NCBI GenBank assembly: GCA_963675135.1
Contig: OY776122.1
Coordinates: 14,492,881-14,556,880, forward strand
Origin: Galeopsis tetrahit
Lineage: Eukaryota > Streptophyta > Magnoliopsida > Lamiales > Lamiaceae
Reading direction: 5' to 3'
Length of the DNA: 64,000 bases
Notes under the pieces: generated by a model
Told to the model about the DNA's origin: nothing
Databases searched by the model: none
The model's input: the letters and a program-made list of their open reading frames with translations, nothing else
In this document: positions 1 to 10,386 of the stretch, one piece after another
How positions within the stretch are numbered: position 1 is the stretch's first letter
Layout: the number at the start of each line of letters is the position of its first letter
Program-made: the position numbers and the translations under genes

Positions 1-203
1 ACGAAGCTCGATTGTCTGAATCCAAGTACTTGGGTTGCGACTGCTTCACTCTAGCCGATCTCCATCATCTCCCTACGTTGATGTATTTGATGGGAACACG
101 TGTTAAGGCCCTTTTTGAGGCGCGCCCTCACGTGCGAGCTTGGAGTGCAGATATCATGGCCAGGCCAGCCTGGCAGAAGGTTCTTGCCATGAAAGAAGCT
201 TAA
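1..203 (+). CDS. GSTF: Phi-class glutathione S-transferase, 3' end of last exon (partial)
   Basis: The window opens inside the last exon; the frame runs from base 3 to TAA at 201-203, giving 66 residues. It is the C-terminal helical domain of a glutathione S-transferase, including the N-capping box region TLADLHH and the family-typical RPAWQKVL near the end. 64 of the 66 residues are the same as in the complete gene at 54622-55432; the differences are Ala for Glu before RPAW and Met for Thr in the last five residues. Phi GSTs conjugate glutathione to electrophiles or carry flavonoids in the cytosol. The 5' part, with the glutathione site, lies outside the window, so function cannot be judged. 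Near identity in coding and early 3' sequence points to a recent duplication or gene conversion. Confidence 0.93.
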   Translation, partial: EARLSESKYLGCDCFTLADLHHLPTLMYLMGTRVKALFEARPHVRAWSADIMARPAWQKVLAMKEA

Positions 204-599
204 AGAGACCTTCTCTTGCCCTGTTTTCCGCTTGCAATTTTTTTCCTTGATTTGAAAATTGTACGCTTACCATGTTATCTGGAATAATTTTTCAAGATCA
301 TTATTATCTTTACCTAGCATTATATTATATTAGTGGGACATATTTTAAGTATATTGATTTTCTACTCACAAAATGCAACACAAACTAGAAGACAGTTTTC
401 AATGCAGTTGATAGAACCACGTCTTACAATTTCTTTTTTCAGAATAGAATACTACTCAAATGCTAAATAGACATCAAAAACAAGTCAGTTTCTACATCCT
501 CAAGCCTAAATTTTCTGGAGTCAGTGAGGCCGGTTTTGAGGTTGTTAAGATCAATGGAAAAAACATCCATCAGTAGGTGAGGGAGACCCTTTTCTGCTT
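204..599. other. GST 3' untranslated region and intergenic DNA
   Basis: The first 80 or so bases match the 3' flank of the complete GST gene at 55433-55520, so this is the 3' UTR. The rest is AT-rich with no coding potential that I can see. Confidence 0.6.
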
Positions 600-1537
600 C
601 TAGAAAGCAGGTATGGTAGAGCTTTTTATCGTCATCACGATCAACAAGGAAGGTCGAGAAACAAAAAACCTATCACGTTTCACCAACCTTTTTGATAGAG
701 ATAGAGGAATGGTGGTAATAGCTTCTTCTTCGTATGTACACAGCACCAAATATCGACGGTCAATTGTTACAACACAAAAATCAGCATGAAAACCCACCGC
801 ATAAGGCGGAAGCTCATACTCAGCAAGAGTCCACACTTTGTCTTTAAGATTCAACACCAAATCTCCATGACTCGTAAACAACAAGAACGTAGAGTTATCT
901 AGGAAAGTATAATACAAGATACGGATTGGGATATCTCCGTATGGGAAATCCTTGTGCAAAATAAGTCCTGTGGAAGGATCAAACAACTCGATGGCTTCTT
1001 CAGGGCAACGAGGGTCGATGAAATTCTGTAAAACTAGAATTTTGTCACCACCATCAGGAGTTGGGATGGCACGAGGGGCTTTTTTGGGGTAATTCATACT
1101 AGTAACAACATCAAGATCCTTCTTGACGTCGCCACGGCTCAAATCCTCGTGTTGAAAAGCATATTTCCGAACAGCTGTTTCATCGATTATATCATCTAAA
1201 TCACCATACTCAACATCATAATCATGATAACCCGGCCGAAACACATATAAAGGGTGGAATTTAAAACACAAGCCCCCCAGTTGGAAATTTTCCCAGCAAT
1301 TCGGATTTTAGGAGTAATAAACTTATATTCATCATCATGATCATGTGCAGGAGGAGGTTTCAAATTGAGATCGTCGACCACAAATATTTGAAATTCACCT
1401 CTATCGGGTTGCGCGTCGTTTCCTCTAAACGTCTCAAGTTGCGCGTCGTTTCCTCTATGCAGGTAGATTATGAGTATCTGTAACAACAAATTAAATTTGT
1501 GGAAACACGCACCTCTTTTCATAATGAACTCATCCAT
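600..1537 (-). pseudogene. Beta-propeller (kelch/F-box-associated-like) gene, frameshifted
   Basis: Two overlapping minus-strand frames read as one protein. The upstream frame (1537 to about 1250) ends at ...ACVLNSTLYM; the downstream frame (about 1250 to 600) continues with acidic FRPGYHDYDVEYGDLDD and then ELFDPSTGLILHKDFPYG, GDLVLNLKDKVWTLAEYELP and similar hydrophobic-aromatic strands. Repeated strands of this kind are usual in kelch or F-box-associated propellers, but I see no F-box and no textbook kelch double Gly, so the family is tentative. The frames join if two bases of a TGTG stretch near 1240-1250 are extra, which suggests a small indel. The upstream part also holds a 30-bp tandem duplication that doubles RGNDAQ (about 1405-1460). 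A 35-base GTGCGT...TTACAG interval near 1460-1510 looks like an intron but is shorter than normal plant introns. It may be a pseudogene or contain a sequence error. Confidence 0.5.
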
Positions 1538-1822
1538 TCAAGCAACGCAACGATTGGGGGCGGCAGCGGTGATGGCGGCGACGGGGTAAATTTATAGGCC
1601 CAGATTAGATTATGGTTGTATCTCTTGGCGCCCAAATAAACGCTGTCAATAGTCGGTGTATTTGTGTAGATTTTTTTTTTTCACTATCCCATTACCATAT
1701 AATCCATTAACCCCTCTGCCTATAAGCTTCAACAAGTGATGAATGATGATTAATGGAAAGAGAGATAGAGAAAATATATATATATAAAGTTAGGTATAAT
1801 AATAAAAAAAATTAAAGTATTA
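1538..1822. other. Upstream region of the propeller-like gene
   Basis: A short GC-rich patch at 1545-1590 (GGCGG-rich) is probably 5' UTR of the minus-strand gene. The remainder is AT-rich with no further feature. Confidence 0.35.
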
Positions 1823-2139
1823 CTCCCTCCGTTTTAATAAGTGTCACATTTTTCAACAAATTAAGATTATAAAGTATGGTCCATATTACCCTTCATTAAT
1901 TATAGCTCATTTTAATATAGAAATTTTGTTTGATAAAGGATGTGGTCAAGAATGTAGATAGTATTCATAAACCAAATTAATTTTGGTATAAACAATGTTT
2001 ATGGAATTTATTTATGAACAATATATATGGTACATGAATAAGAGCAAAATAGTCAAAATTAAAGAAAAAAATTCAAAATGACACTTATTTTAAAATTAGT
2101 TAAAAAGTCAAAGTGACACTTATTAAAAAATGAAGGAAG
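1823..2139. mobile_element. Stowaway-like MITE
   Basis: The left end CTCCCTCCGTTTTAATAAG and the inverted right end ...CTTATTAAAAAATGAAGGAAG are terminal inverted repeats, flanked by TA on both sides (1821-1822 and 2140-2141). Length 317 bp, no coding capacity. TA duplications and the CTCCCTCCGT end are the marks of the Tc1/mariner-related Stowaway group. Confidence 0.8.
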
Positions 2140-2149
2140 TATATAAAAT

Positions 2150-2225
2150 GGTTAAATGGGTATGAAAAATTTATAGACGGACGGAACCAATGGTAAAATA
2201 AAAATTTATAAGCCAACGAGGGAGT
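2150..2225. mobile_element. Fragment of Stowaway-like MITE
   Basis: This stretch resembles the right end of the element at 18234-18467 (TATAGACGGACGGA, then a GGTAAAATA stretch and GAGGGAGTA). The other end is missing, so it is a truncated copy lying beside the intact MITE. Confidence 0.5.
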
Positions 2226-2842
2226 AATAAAATTTGACAATTGTATTTGTATAGTTTTTTTTTTTTATTCATTTAACTTTATAAAACTTCACTTGTTACT
2301 CTTTTTTTTTTCTTCTAATGTGTCTATTTTGTGGTACAAACACAGTACTTCACAATTGTTTGCACACTTCTATTATTTCTATGTACCACAATTGTTTGCA
2401 CACTCATAAAAAGAAATTCTTTCATAAACACCATTCTCACAATATTTAAATATTTATATAAAATGTCATTACTTTTACATTTTTTTTCAATCATCTTTTT
2501 ACTTTATTAATATAACTTTATAAAATTATCTTTCAACATTCCACTTATTACAATTTTTTTTTTAAAGTATATTTATTTTGTGGTGCAAACACTTATGGGA
2601 CGAAGGTAGTATAAACTTACTCCTTATAAAATAAAATGAAGAGAGGGTAAGAGTTCAAAATACGGAGTATTAAAGAGAGTAATGTAACTGCATTTGTATT
2701 GGTGAACAGAGCGATGATTAAAGGTCTGAAAACTATTTATTTGGTGCCAAACAAGTCACATGGCTTACCAAACATAATAGTACTAGCCTTTTCAGACCGC
2801 AGGAGTGCAGGACGCACACTTCAATCGAGATAAACATTAGTA
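2226..2842. other. AT-rich intergenic DNA
   Basis: No open frame or clear repeat boundary. A possible worn MITE end (GGGACGAAGGTAGTA, near 2597) has no partner that I could find. Confidence 0.4.
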
Positions 2843-3113
2843 CTCCCTCCATTTTTACTATAAGTTTCCCACTTTTCTTTTATGGATGTTCCACTATTAT
2901 AAGTTTCTCATTCCATTATTTTTAGCATATTATTTTCTCTCTCCCAATCACATCACTTTTACTTTTTCTATTATTTTATCATACTTCATCTAATACTCAT
3001 CTATTATTTTCTCTCTCGCCATCACATCATTTATACTTTATCTATTATTTTATCATATTTCTTAATCAAAAACACCCAAAAGAAAGGGAAAGTTTATAGC
3101 GGGACGGAGGGAG
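2843..3113. mobile_element. Stowaway-like MITE
   Basis: Left end CTCCCTCCATTTTTACTATA and right end TATAGCGGGACGGAGGGAG are inverted repeats, flanked by TA at 2841-2842 and 3114-3115. 271 bp, non-coding, with an internal near-duplicate TTATTTTCTCTCTC block. Confidence 0.85.
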
Positions 3114-3441
3114 TATTACTTTATTACCATCATCATTCTTTTTTTTTTCTTTTTTTATGTAAATATTTTTATTCTATCGTGATTACTTAATTTACTTGCA
3201 CAATTGGTACATTTAAAAATTATTTGCACATTTTAATATGAAAATACTCTATAAAATTAATACATTTTCAATATCATTTTATTTTTAAAATTTGCACTCA
3301 TTTTTTACATACATTTTACTTAACAATTCATAAAATCACTTATAATATCTTTTATTTATTTTACATCATTAGCCACTAAAAAAAATTTCTTGAAAATTAT
3401 GCCTAGTACATCTTTTTTCCAAACCTTTGGATGGGTTGGTG
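3114..3441. other. AT-rich intergenic DNA
   Basis: Non-coding AT-rich sequence with homopolymer T runs; nothing recognised. Confidence 0.4.
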
Positions 3442-3995
3442 GGGTAAGTAAGAAAGTTTGAATAGTTTAAATTGCACAACCATTCTCAAAACCATCTGCC
3501 AACTCAAGGGCTCACTAAGCTACTTAAGAATATTTCTTCATTCTCTATACAAATTTCTTCTTTCAGATAGTTGTTCTACTTGATTTTCCCCTTTTATTTA
3601 CAAGGTCTTCCAAGTCTTTCATTGAAGCAAGCTCAATAGAGTGAAACTGGCGGGTCTATTGGATTATCATCTCTTGCCCTTTTAAAAGGAGACGTGAACA
3701 ATTTAAATGGGTGGATGTGTGGGCATAACGTGATACTATGAAAGAATTTCTACTCATCTAAAAGTTCGAGAAGTAAAAACTTAATTCTTGTATATTAATC
3801 TCATTTGCCTTCTAGTGATCCATTTTATTGTATTCTTTTCATTTTTTTCTAAAGTTAAGTTATTATCATATTTTCTGTATTTTCTCCTATGCTAGTATTC
3901 TCGAATCAATTGAGAGATTTCAACTTTATATATAAATATAAGATATTTTAATCAAAAATTTGTATTTTGTAGAAAAAAAATGGCAGATTGTATCG
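3442..3995 (+). repeat. Duplicated segment A, first copy
   Basis: Similar in order and sequence to 24086-24420. Shared blocks include AAGTAAGAAAGTTTGAATAG, a TTTACAAG...TCTTTCATTGAAG stretch, TAGTATTCTCGAATC and GAGAGATTTCAAC, then a TATAAATATAAGATATTTTA stretch and GTATTTTGTAG before AAAATGGCAG. The last block looks like the end of an intron followed by a start codon, so this may be the promoter or leader of a lost gene. No intact frame follows. Confidence 0.65.
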
Positions 3996-4044
3996 TACAA
4001 TACTCTTATGATCAAGATACCGGATTTAGATTTATAAATTCGTA

Positions 4045-4315
4045 TTCCCTCCGTCCATGAAATGTAGTCCCATTTACCTTATATTTTTTGTCCACCAAAT
4101 GTTATCCAATACACTTTATGAAAACTATCACTCTTCAACTATGACTTAATTACTCAATTTGCCATCAACTTTATTTACAAAAAACCACTTTATTCACAAT
4201 GACCCCACAATACCCCATAATACCCTTACTTTATCTACTTTATAATCTTTATCTACATTTTTCTTAAAACTTGTGTCCACCTCCAATGTGACTACATTTG
4301 GTGGATTGGAAGGAG
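4045..4315. mobile_element. Stowaway-like MITE
   Basis: Left end TTCCCTCCGTCCATGAAATG and right end CATTTGGTGGATTGGAAGGAG are imperfect inverted repeats with TA at 4043-4044 and 4316-4317. 271 bp. It sits between segment A and the small frame at 4358. Confidence 0.8.
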
Positions 4316-4357
4316 TACAATTAATGTTCATACCCAATATTAGTAAAACTAAATTAT

Positions 4358-4525
4358 ATGCGGAAAATTGGTTCTACTAATCAGAATGTCTTTCATGCGG
4401 TCATTATTTCTATGTTGTCGGAATCTCGCATTCCATTTGAAAGATTGTTGGGTGTTGCTAAACATTCAGAATCTGGATATCCAGAAAAGACTAATTTAGT
4501 CAATTTCTATTATGAGTTGGGTTAA
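4358..4525 (+). pseudogene. Short frame, probable relic exon of an unrecognised gene
   Basis: ATG at 4358-4360 to TAA at 4523-4525 gives 55 residues of balanced composition (includes MLSESRIPFERLLGVAKH and GYPEKTNLVNFYYELG) inside otherwise AT-rich DNA. The mixed charged and hydrophobic content looks like real protein, not a chance frame. It lies just downstream of segment A, whose end resembles a splice acceptor and start codon, with a MITE between, so it may be an exon of the same broken gene. I do not recognise the family. Confidence 0.35.
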
Positions 4526-5419
4526 AATGACTAATATATCCTTAATGAAAATATAGGGCTGAGTTATTATTTTTAAATTAAATATTGAAATGACACTTCT
4601 TTCTCTGTCTTCTTATTTGTTCAAGGTAGATAATAATTATACAAATACAAGTTTCAGTGTTATATTTAATTCAAACTCTTCCTATTTTCTTAACGTTAAT
4701 TACCTTTCTTCTTCTAATAAAAAATGAAAAATAATACTATAATAATAATAATATTCATTATTTAAATCCCAAAATCTAATTTTAAATTTGAAAAATATAA
4801 AATTGCTCAAAAATCTAATATAACAATAATATTCATTATATAAAATTCGAATAATTTTTTCCTAAACTAAATTATCGAATCATTAATAATATTTAGTACT
4901 ATAAAATTGGGATTAACTCATGAAATAATTTGATAAGATTAGTCCAATCAAATATTTTGTAATATGTGATTAGTGGAATAATTAGTAATATAATTCAAAA
5001 TTATTATGAAATATTCATTACACAGATTAACTAAATTTTATTTACCTAGATTTATTTAATTTCTAATGTATATCGTTTAGTGATGAAGTGTCCATTTATT
5101 TATTTATTTATATTTTATTTAAATTGTCTGACTTACTTAATTAGATTTACGTTAATTTAATTAATTTAATTTAATTTCAATAAATTTTGGTTAACTCAAG
5201 AGTTAATCTTAATTTCAGTAAATATAATATAATTATTATTATTTTATAAAAGGATTAGGCTTTGAATTTACCATATTTAATAACTTATGCAATTATTATT
5301 ATTCTTTTAAAATATTTAAGTTAACTTAATTTAAATGATTTAAATTAATTGTTCAAATTATTTAATTTAAATTTAAATAATGTATTTTACTACTTCTTTC
5401 TCACATATATTGTTCAATG
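4526..5419. other. AT-rich intergenic DNA
   Basis: Very AT-rich, low-complexity TTAATTTAATTTAAA sequence. No gene or element ends seen. Confidence 0.5.
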
Positions 5420-5945
5420 ATGAAGTGTTCGATTACTCGTTTCTCAACATATAATGGTAGTGTTAGATAAAAGTGTTTAGGGTTTGGGGTTTGGGATTTA
5501 GGGTTTATAGTTTAGGGTTTAGGGTTTAGAGTTCGATTACTTGTTTTAATGTGTTGATTCTATTAAATTAATTTTCAATGTGTACACTTAGTGTCCGATT
5601 ACTCGTTTCTCAACGTATAGAGTTTAAGGTTTAGGGTTAGTGTTCGATTACTCGTTTTAATGTGTTGATTCCATTAAATTAATTTTCAATGTGTTCATTA
5701 CATTGAAATTCAATAGTGTACATTTAGTGTTCGACTACTCGTTTTTCACCGTATAAGATTTACGGTAAAGTATTCGATTACTGGTTTCAATGTGTTGATT
5801 CCATTAAATTAATTTACAATGTGTTCATTACATTAAAATTCAATAGTGTACACTTGATTTTTGACTACTCGTTTCTCACCGTATAGGGTTTAGAGTTAGT
5901 GTTTGATTACTCGTTTTAATGTGTTGATTCCATTAAATTAAAATA
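5420..5945. repeat. Tandem array (about 130-bp units) with telomere-like motifs
   Basis: The marker GATTAC(T/C)(T/G)G followed by TTTAATGTGTTGATTC starts at 5535, 5646, 5776 and 5905, giving spacings of 111, 130 and 129 bp. Each unit also carries AATTTTCAATGTG-like sequence and GACTACTCGTTTCTCACCGTATA. The first unit holds several TTTAGGG and TTTGGGG motifs (5479-5530), as in interstitial telomere-like DNA. Confidence 0.75.
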
Positions 5946-6361
5946 TAATGGTTAGGTTCATTAAATTAAAATTTTCACCAATATGGTGTTGATTAAATTA
6001 AAATCAAATTGTTAGATTCTTTAAAATAATTAAAATCTAATAGTTAGGTTCATTAAATTAATTTCAAGAAAACTCCAACTCATATTTACTGTTACCAAAG
6101 TATTTTTTGACGTCTCTTTTATTTTGGGGTCATGACCGGATTTAAAGGGTTAATTTAGTGAGAAAATTTAGAAATTATGGGTAGTGTAGTTCTTCCCCGG
6201 ATCCAATAGATATAAATTTGAATATTTATATTAACCAACCATGAGAAAATGGTGGAAAATGAATTTTGAAAAAAAATTTATTTAAAATCAAATATCCATA
6301 TAATATATATACGTATTTATAATACCTACTACATACAAGAGACTAAGAAAGTCTAAGAAAT
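5946..6361. other. AT-rich intergenic DNA
   Basis: Degraded continuation of the array (AAATCTAATAGTTAGGTTC repeats near 5945-6060), then featureless AT-rich sequence. Confidence 0.4.
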
Positions 6362-7790
6362 ATTAATAAAATATAATTGTTTGGTGGCATTTTAATAAAA
6401 TAAGTAGAAACGCCAGATGAAAGGGCGCCCAAAGGAGACAGAATCTGAAAAGTGTCAGAAATTTTGCAGACTGAAATTGGAGGGTGAAGGGCGTCAATAG
6501 CATTGGCAACAATGGAATCTGAATGTGGGGGAGGGGAGGGGGAGGTAGCCTGGTTGGGTGGGAGGAGAGTTGGGATAACTTTTTCATAAAATAATAATTT
6601 TTTCCTAGGTTTTACTATACATTACTCCCTCCGTCCCACAATTATTTTCATATTTTCTTTTTCGAACATTCCATAATAACTTTCACACCTTTAAAATTGA
6701 AAACTTTTTATAAACTCAAATCTCACAATATTCTTAATTTTACACAAATGACATTACTTTTTCTTCACATATACACAAAAATCAACTTATTTATTTACTT
6801 TATACATAAAATTTTACAAAATTACCCCTCAAAATTTAACTCATTATTACACTTTCTTAGTATGCGTGTCCACCCCTCAAAATAAATTTAAGATATTTAA
6901 AAAAATCACAAAAATAAAAATTCTAAATTTTGATTAAAACTAAAGAAACTACGTACGTTTGGAACTCCTCATTTTAAATTTGAACTCACTTTTTTCTTCT
7001 TATTTCGCGCGTTTCTTCCGTTTCGTCGATGAAAAATGATTTTTTAGTAATTTTTTATTTTTTTAGAATTAAATTATAATTACCTAAAATTGAGGTATGG
7101 GTATTAATTTTTTAAAAAACTATATTTTGTGTTGGATGTATAGTAATTGAAGTCATGAAGTATATATAGTAGAATCAGAGTTTTGTTTAGCCATGACCTT
7201 TCTTTTATAATAAATGACTTGATTTTTTCATTTAAAAAAAAATACTTGCGTATCCATATATATAGTAGAACAATATAAAATAAAAAATTGAGTAATATAT
7301 AGTGAAATATTGGAAAAATAATATTCCCTCCGTCCAATTTTAAAATGTTGACTTCACAGATTTTATTAAATATTGATTAATTTATGTATAAGTAAATAAG
7401 TTGGGGGTATAATGAAATCTTGCGTGGCCCATTTATAGATAATGTGATTGTTTCTGAATTAAATCAATAGCAATTTGAAAAAATATGTGATGGTTGAAGG
7501 GTGGACATAAAGAAGTTTGAATAGAAAAAATTTTAAATAATAAATGAGAATAATAATATTATTATTTTATGAAAAAGTTATCCCAACTCTCCTCCCACCC
7601 AACCAGGCTACCACCCCCAACCTCCCCTCCCCCACGTCCAGATTCCATTGTTGTCAATGCTATTGGCGCCCTTCACCCTCCAATTTCAGTTTTCTGACAC
7701 TTTTCAGATTCTGTCTCCTTTGGGCGCCCTTTCATCTGGCGTTTCTACCTATTTTATTAAAACACCATCAGACAATTATATTTTATTAAT
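6362..7790. mobile_element. Foldback-type element with ~235-bp terminal inverted repeats
   Basis: Bases 6362-6600 and 7556-7790 are inverted copies of each other, about 90% alike by eye, sharing for example CCTTTGGGCGCCCTTTCATC and GAAAAAGTTATCCCAACTCTC. The 950-bp middle is AT-rich, has no transposase frame, and contains two single Stowaway-like ends (6625 and 7324). The arms read through as matching peptides on opposite strands, but this only reflects the duplication. No target-site duplication is clear, so a simple inverted duplication is an alternative. Confidence 0.65.
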
Positions 7791-8611
7791 TTAAATTTTA
7801 AATAGTAATATTTTATTAAAAAAGCCTACATATCTTATATCTTATAATATATATAAACATATATATTAAATTATCATTTAAAAATATATATCAATGTGTA
7901 TATATATACATTTAAAATTATGGAATATTACACTCATTGTCGGATGTGTGGTTAGTGACCTTGAATATTTTCCTCAAAAAAATTGATTGAAGTAATTCAC
8001 GAACAATCATTTTTTAATTTGTAATCAAATTTCGTGTTTTGATGGAGGTAATGGAGGAAACTACACTTTTTTTTTTATTTGATGGAGGAGAAAAAATTTT
8101 ACCTTTTAAATTTAATTATGTGTATTGAAAGAGTAAATTTCGCTGGTTGGAATAATGGCGTTAATTAATATTAAACCGAGAAATTAAATGGTAAGCAATG
8201 ATTATATTTATGGGGAGATTAAGTCAGCATGTTGATAGACGAGAAAGTTAGAAGAGTGTGAGCATCTGCATTCAATTAATTAATTGTCATTATATATAAT
8301 AATGTGAGATGTTTAAAAAAGAAAAAACGTGAAAGTTATTGTGCGACGAAGAGAGTATTATTTTATATGAAGTGTAAGTATTTTGTTATGCACACTTCAA
8401 AAAAGATAATGTTTAATTCAAATGTTTTTTACGTGACAAAAAATAACACGCAACGGTTACCCAATCTTGCACCTAGGATCAAAGAATCACCGGCTGGATT
8501 GTAGATGCACTTCTCGCCCTGAAGAACCTCGAGACCTGCAAAAATTCACCGGAGAGAACTGCAAAAAATTGACTATCACATTTTACGTAAACATTCCCAC
8601 TTTTTTATATA
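7791..8611. other. AT-rich intergenic DNA
   Basis: No gene seen. A short frame at 8304-8504 has poor composition and I take it as chance. Confidence 0.4.
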
Positions 8612-8845
8612 CTCTATCCGTCCGCCTATAAGTTTTCCATTTTACCATTTTGGTCCGTCCGCCTATAAGTTTCTCATACCCTTTTTGGTAAGTACTTTTT
8701 CTTACACATCACTTTATATCTTACTTTTTCTCTCTATCTCTCTCCTTCTTCCAATCACATCACTTGTACTATATATATTATTTAATCACTTTTCTTAATC
8801 TTTGTGACAAAAAGTTACGGAAAGCTTATAAGCGGACGGAAGAAG
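8612..8845. mobile_element. Stowaway-like MITE (family 1)
   Basis: Ends CTCTATCCGTCCGCCTATAAG and CTTATAAGCGGACGGAAGAAG, TA at 8610-8611 and 8846-8847, 234 bp. An inverted-orientation relative of the same length lies at 18234-18467. Confidence 0.85.
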
Positions 8846-8884
8846 TACGTTGTAAATTTTGGTCAAGGGAGAACTGTTTCACGG

Positions 8885-9262
8885 ATCCAAGACCAGCTCA
8901 ATGATAAAAATGCAATTTCATATATATACACTTGATTATTCCAATTAATTACTTACTTAGTCGGTATAATTATAAAGAAACGTAATTAATTAAAACTTAT
9001 ACAAGGGAGAGAATTAATGAGTAAATAGCTAGTTTTACTAGTGAAATAAATTACTTTAGATGAAATGTTGGTGGGGCATTGTAATCAATCTCTTGGACGT
9101 TGCTTTGTTTGCGGAATTTATAGTGTACAATAATTTCATTTTCTCTTGATTACTTTCATGTGGTGATTTGACTACTCTCACCACGTTTTTGTAATACTGT
9201 AGCACGAAAATGACAAGTCTTTCCAATATCAATAATTTATTTGAGATGCAAATGTTCATACA
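8885..9262. repeat. Duplicated segment B, first copy
   Basis: Closely similar to 25945-26220 plus 26725-26775, for example CCAAGACCAGCTCAATGATA, TTATTCCAATTAATTACTTA, GAATTAATGAGTAAATAG, GTTGCTTTGTTTG and ATGACAAGTCTTT. No coding frame. The second copy has a CGATAT-rich element inserted in it. Confidence 0.75.
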
Positions 9263-9451
9263 TTTGAATTTTGAATCACCTCAGCACGATATGATTTTTG
9301 TATTCTACTTCCATTTTTTCGTGTTATACTGTTATTTCACCTTTTTAAATTTTTAACACGTCCAACGTTCAATATTTTAGGATGGTAATTAATTTTTATA
9401 TGACATATATCAATTATTCATATAATAAAATAATATGTAAAATATTAAAAT

Positions 9452-9652
9452 GGGTTGGTCTGCTATGGACTCGAGTGCATGCTGTGCACCCTAGTCCATG
9501 TGCACTTTTCAGTTTACTGACTTACACTTTTTGGTAAATAAGTAATAATTGAAAAGTGCAACACCATTACTAAAAAGTGTAAGTCAGTACACTGAAAAGT
9601 GCACATGGACTAGGGTGCACAGCATGCACTCGAGTGCATACTAGACTTTACC
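9452..9652. mobile_element. Mutator-type MITE, hairpin, copy 1
   Basis: 201 bp that fold almost completely on themselves: GACTCGAGTGCATGCTGTGC near the left pairs with its inverse near the right, and AAAAGTGTAAGTCAGT repeats in inverse. Flanked by a 9-bp direct repeat TATTAAAAT (9443-9451 and 9653-9661). A 9-bp duplication with GG...CC ends fits the Mutator superfamily. A second 201-bp copy lies at 20573-20773. Confidence 0.85.
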
Positions 9653-9661
9653 TATTAAAAT

Positions 9662-10071
9662 TGAAACAGGTGATCTCATTCGATCTTCACACACTTCATC
9701 TAAAAAATAATCACTTTTTTCAGTGCAAAATTTAACTGAAAAGTGGTAATGTTTTTTTTTTTTAATTATTATTATTTTTTATTTAAACATTATCATTTTT
9801 CAATACTAAGTTAATGAATGTGATTACTATTAGGGTATGTTTGCTTTATGGGTTTAGGGGGTTTAGTGACGGGTTTGATATGTAAACTCATCCTCTCTCA
9901 TGTTTGATTTCTCACAACTTTAAACTCTTTGACCCAAATTTATAATTTAACCCGAAATTATAAACTAGATTTCATGGGTTTAGACAACCTAACATTCCAT
10001 TGAATTTTCATTTATTTACTTCAAATTCAATAGTCATCAAAACACATTATAGATGTATCTCCATTTATATA
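9662..10071. other. Intergenic DNA
   Basis: AT-rich. A sequence starting GGGTATGTTTGCTTTATGGG (near 9833) looks like one end of a Harbinger-type MITE, but I found no matching end. Confidence 0.35.
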
Positions 10072-10336
10072 CTCCCTTCATCCACCAAATGTAGTTCTAT
10101 TGGGGTAGGACACAAATTTTAAGAAAAATGTAGATAAAGTAGATAAAGTAAGAGTATTATAGTGTATTGTGTGGTCCATTGTGAATTAAGTGATTGTTTG
10201 TGAATAAAGTTGATCACAATTTGAGTAATTAAATGATGATTGAAGGGTGATAGTTTCCATAAAACGTACGAGATTACATTTGATGGACAAATAATATAAA
10301 ATAAATAGAACTACACTTTATGGATGAAGGAGGGAG
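10072..10336. mobile_element. Stowaway-like MITE
   Basis: Ends CTCCCTTCATCCACCAAATG and CTTTATGGATGAAGGAGGGAG, TA at 10070-10071 and 10337-10338, 265 bp. Confidence 0.85.
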
Positions 10337-10386
10337 TATCAAATTATTGACATAGGAAATTATTGAAGTTTGTGAACAATCTTGTG

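Noticed and set aside
1196..1271. Two separate genes in the 600-1537 region
   Set aside because: The overlapping frames read on into one another across a short TGTG stretch, so one frameshifted gene is simpler.
5479..5530. A true telomere
   Set aside because: Only a few degenerate TTTAGGG units, with unique DNA and genes on both sides.
6363..7789. Two similar small proteins on opposite strands
   Set aside because: The peptides correspond only because the two arms are inverted copies; no start context, and the codon pattern is that of low-complexity Pro/Leu.
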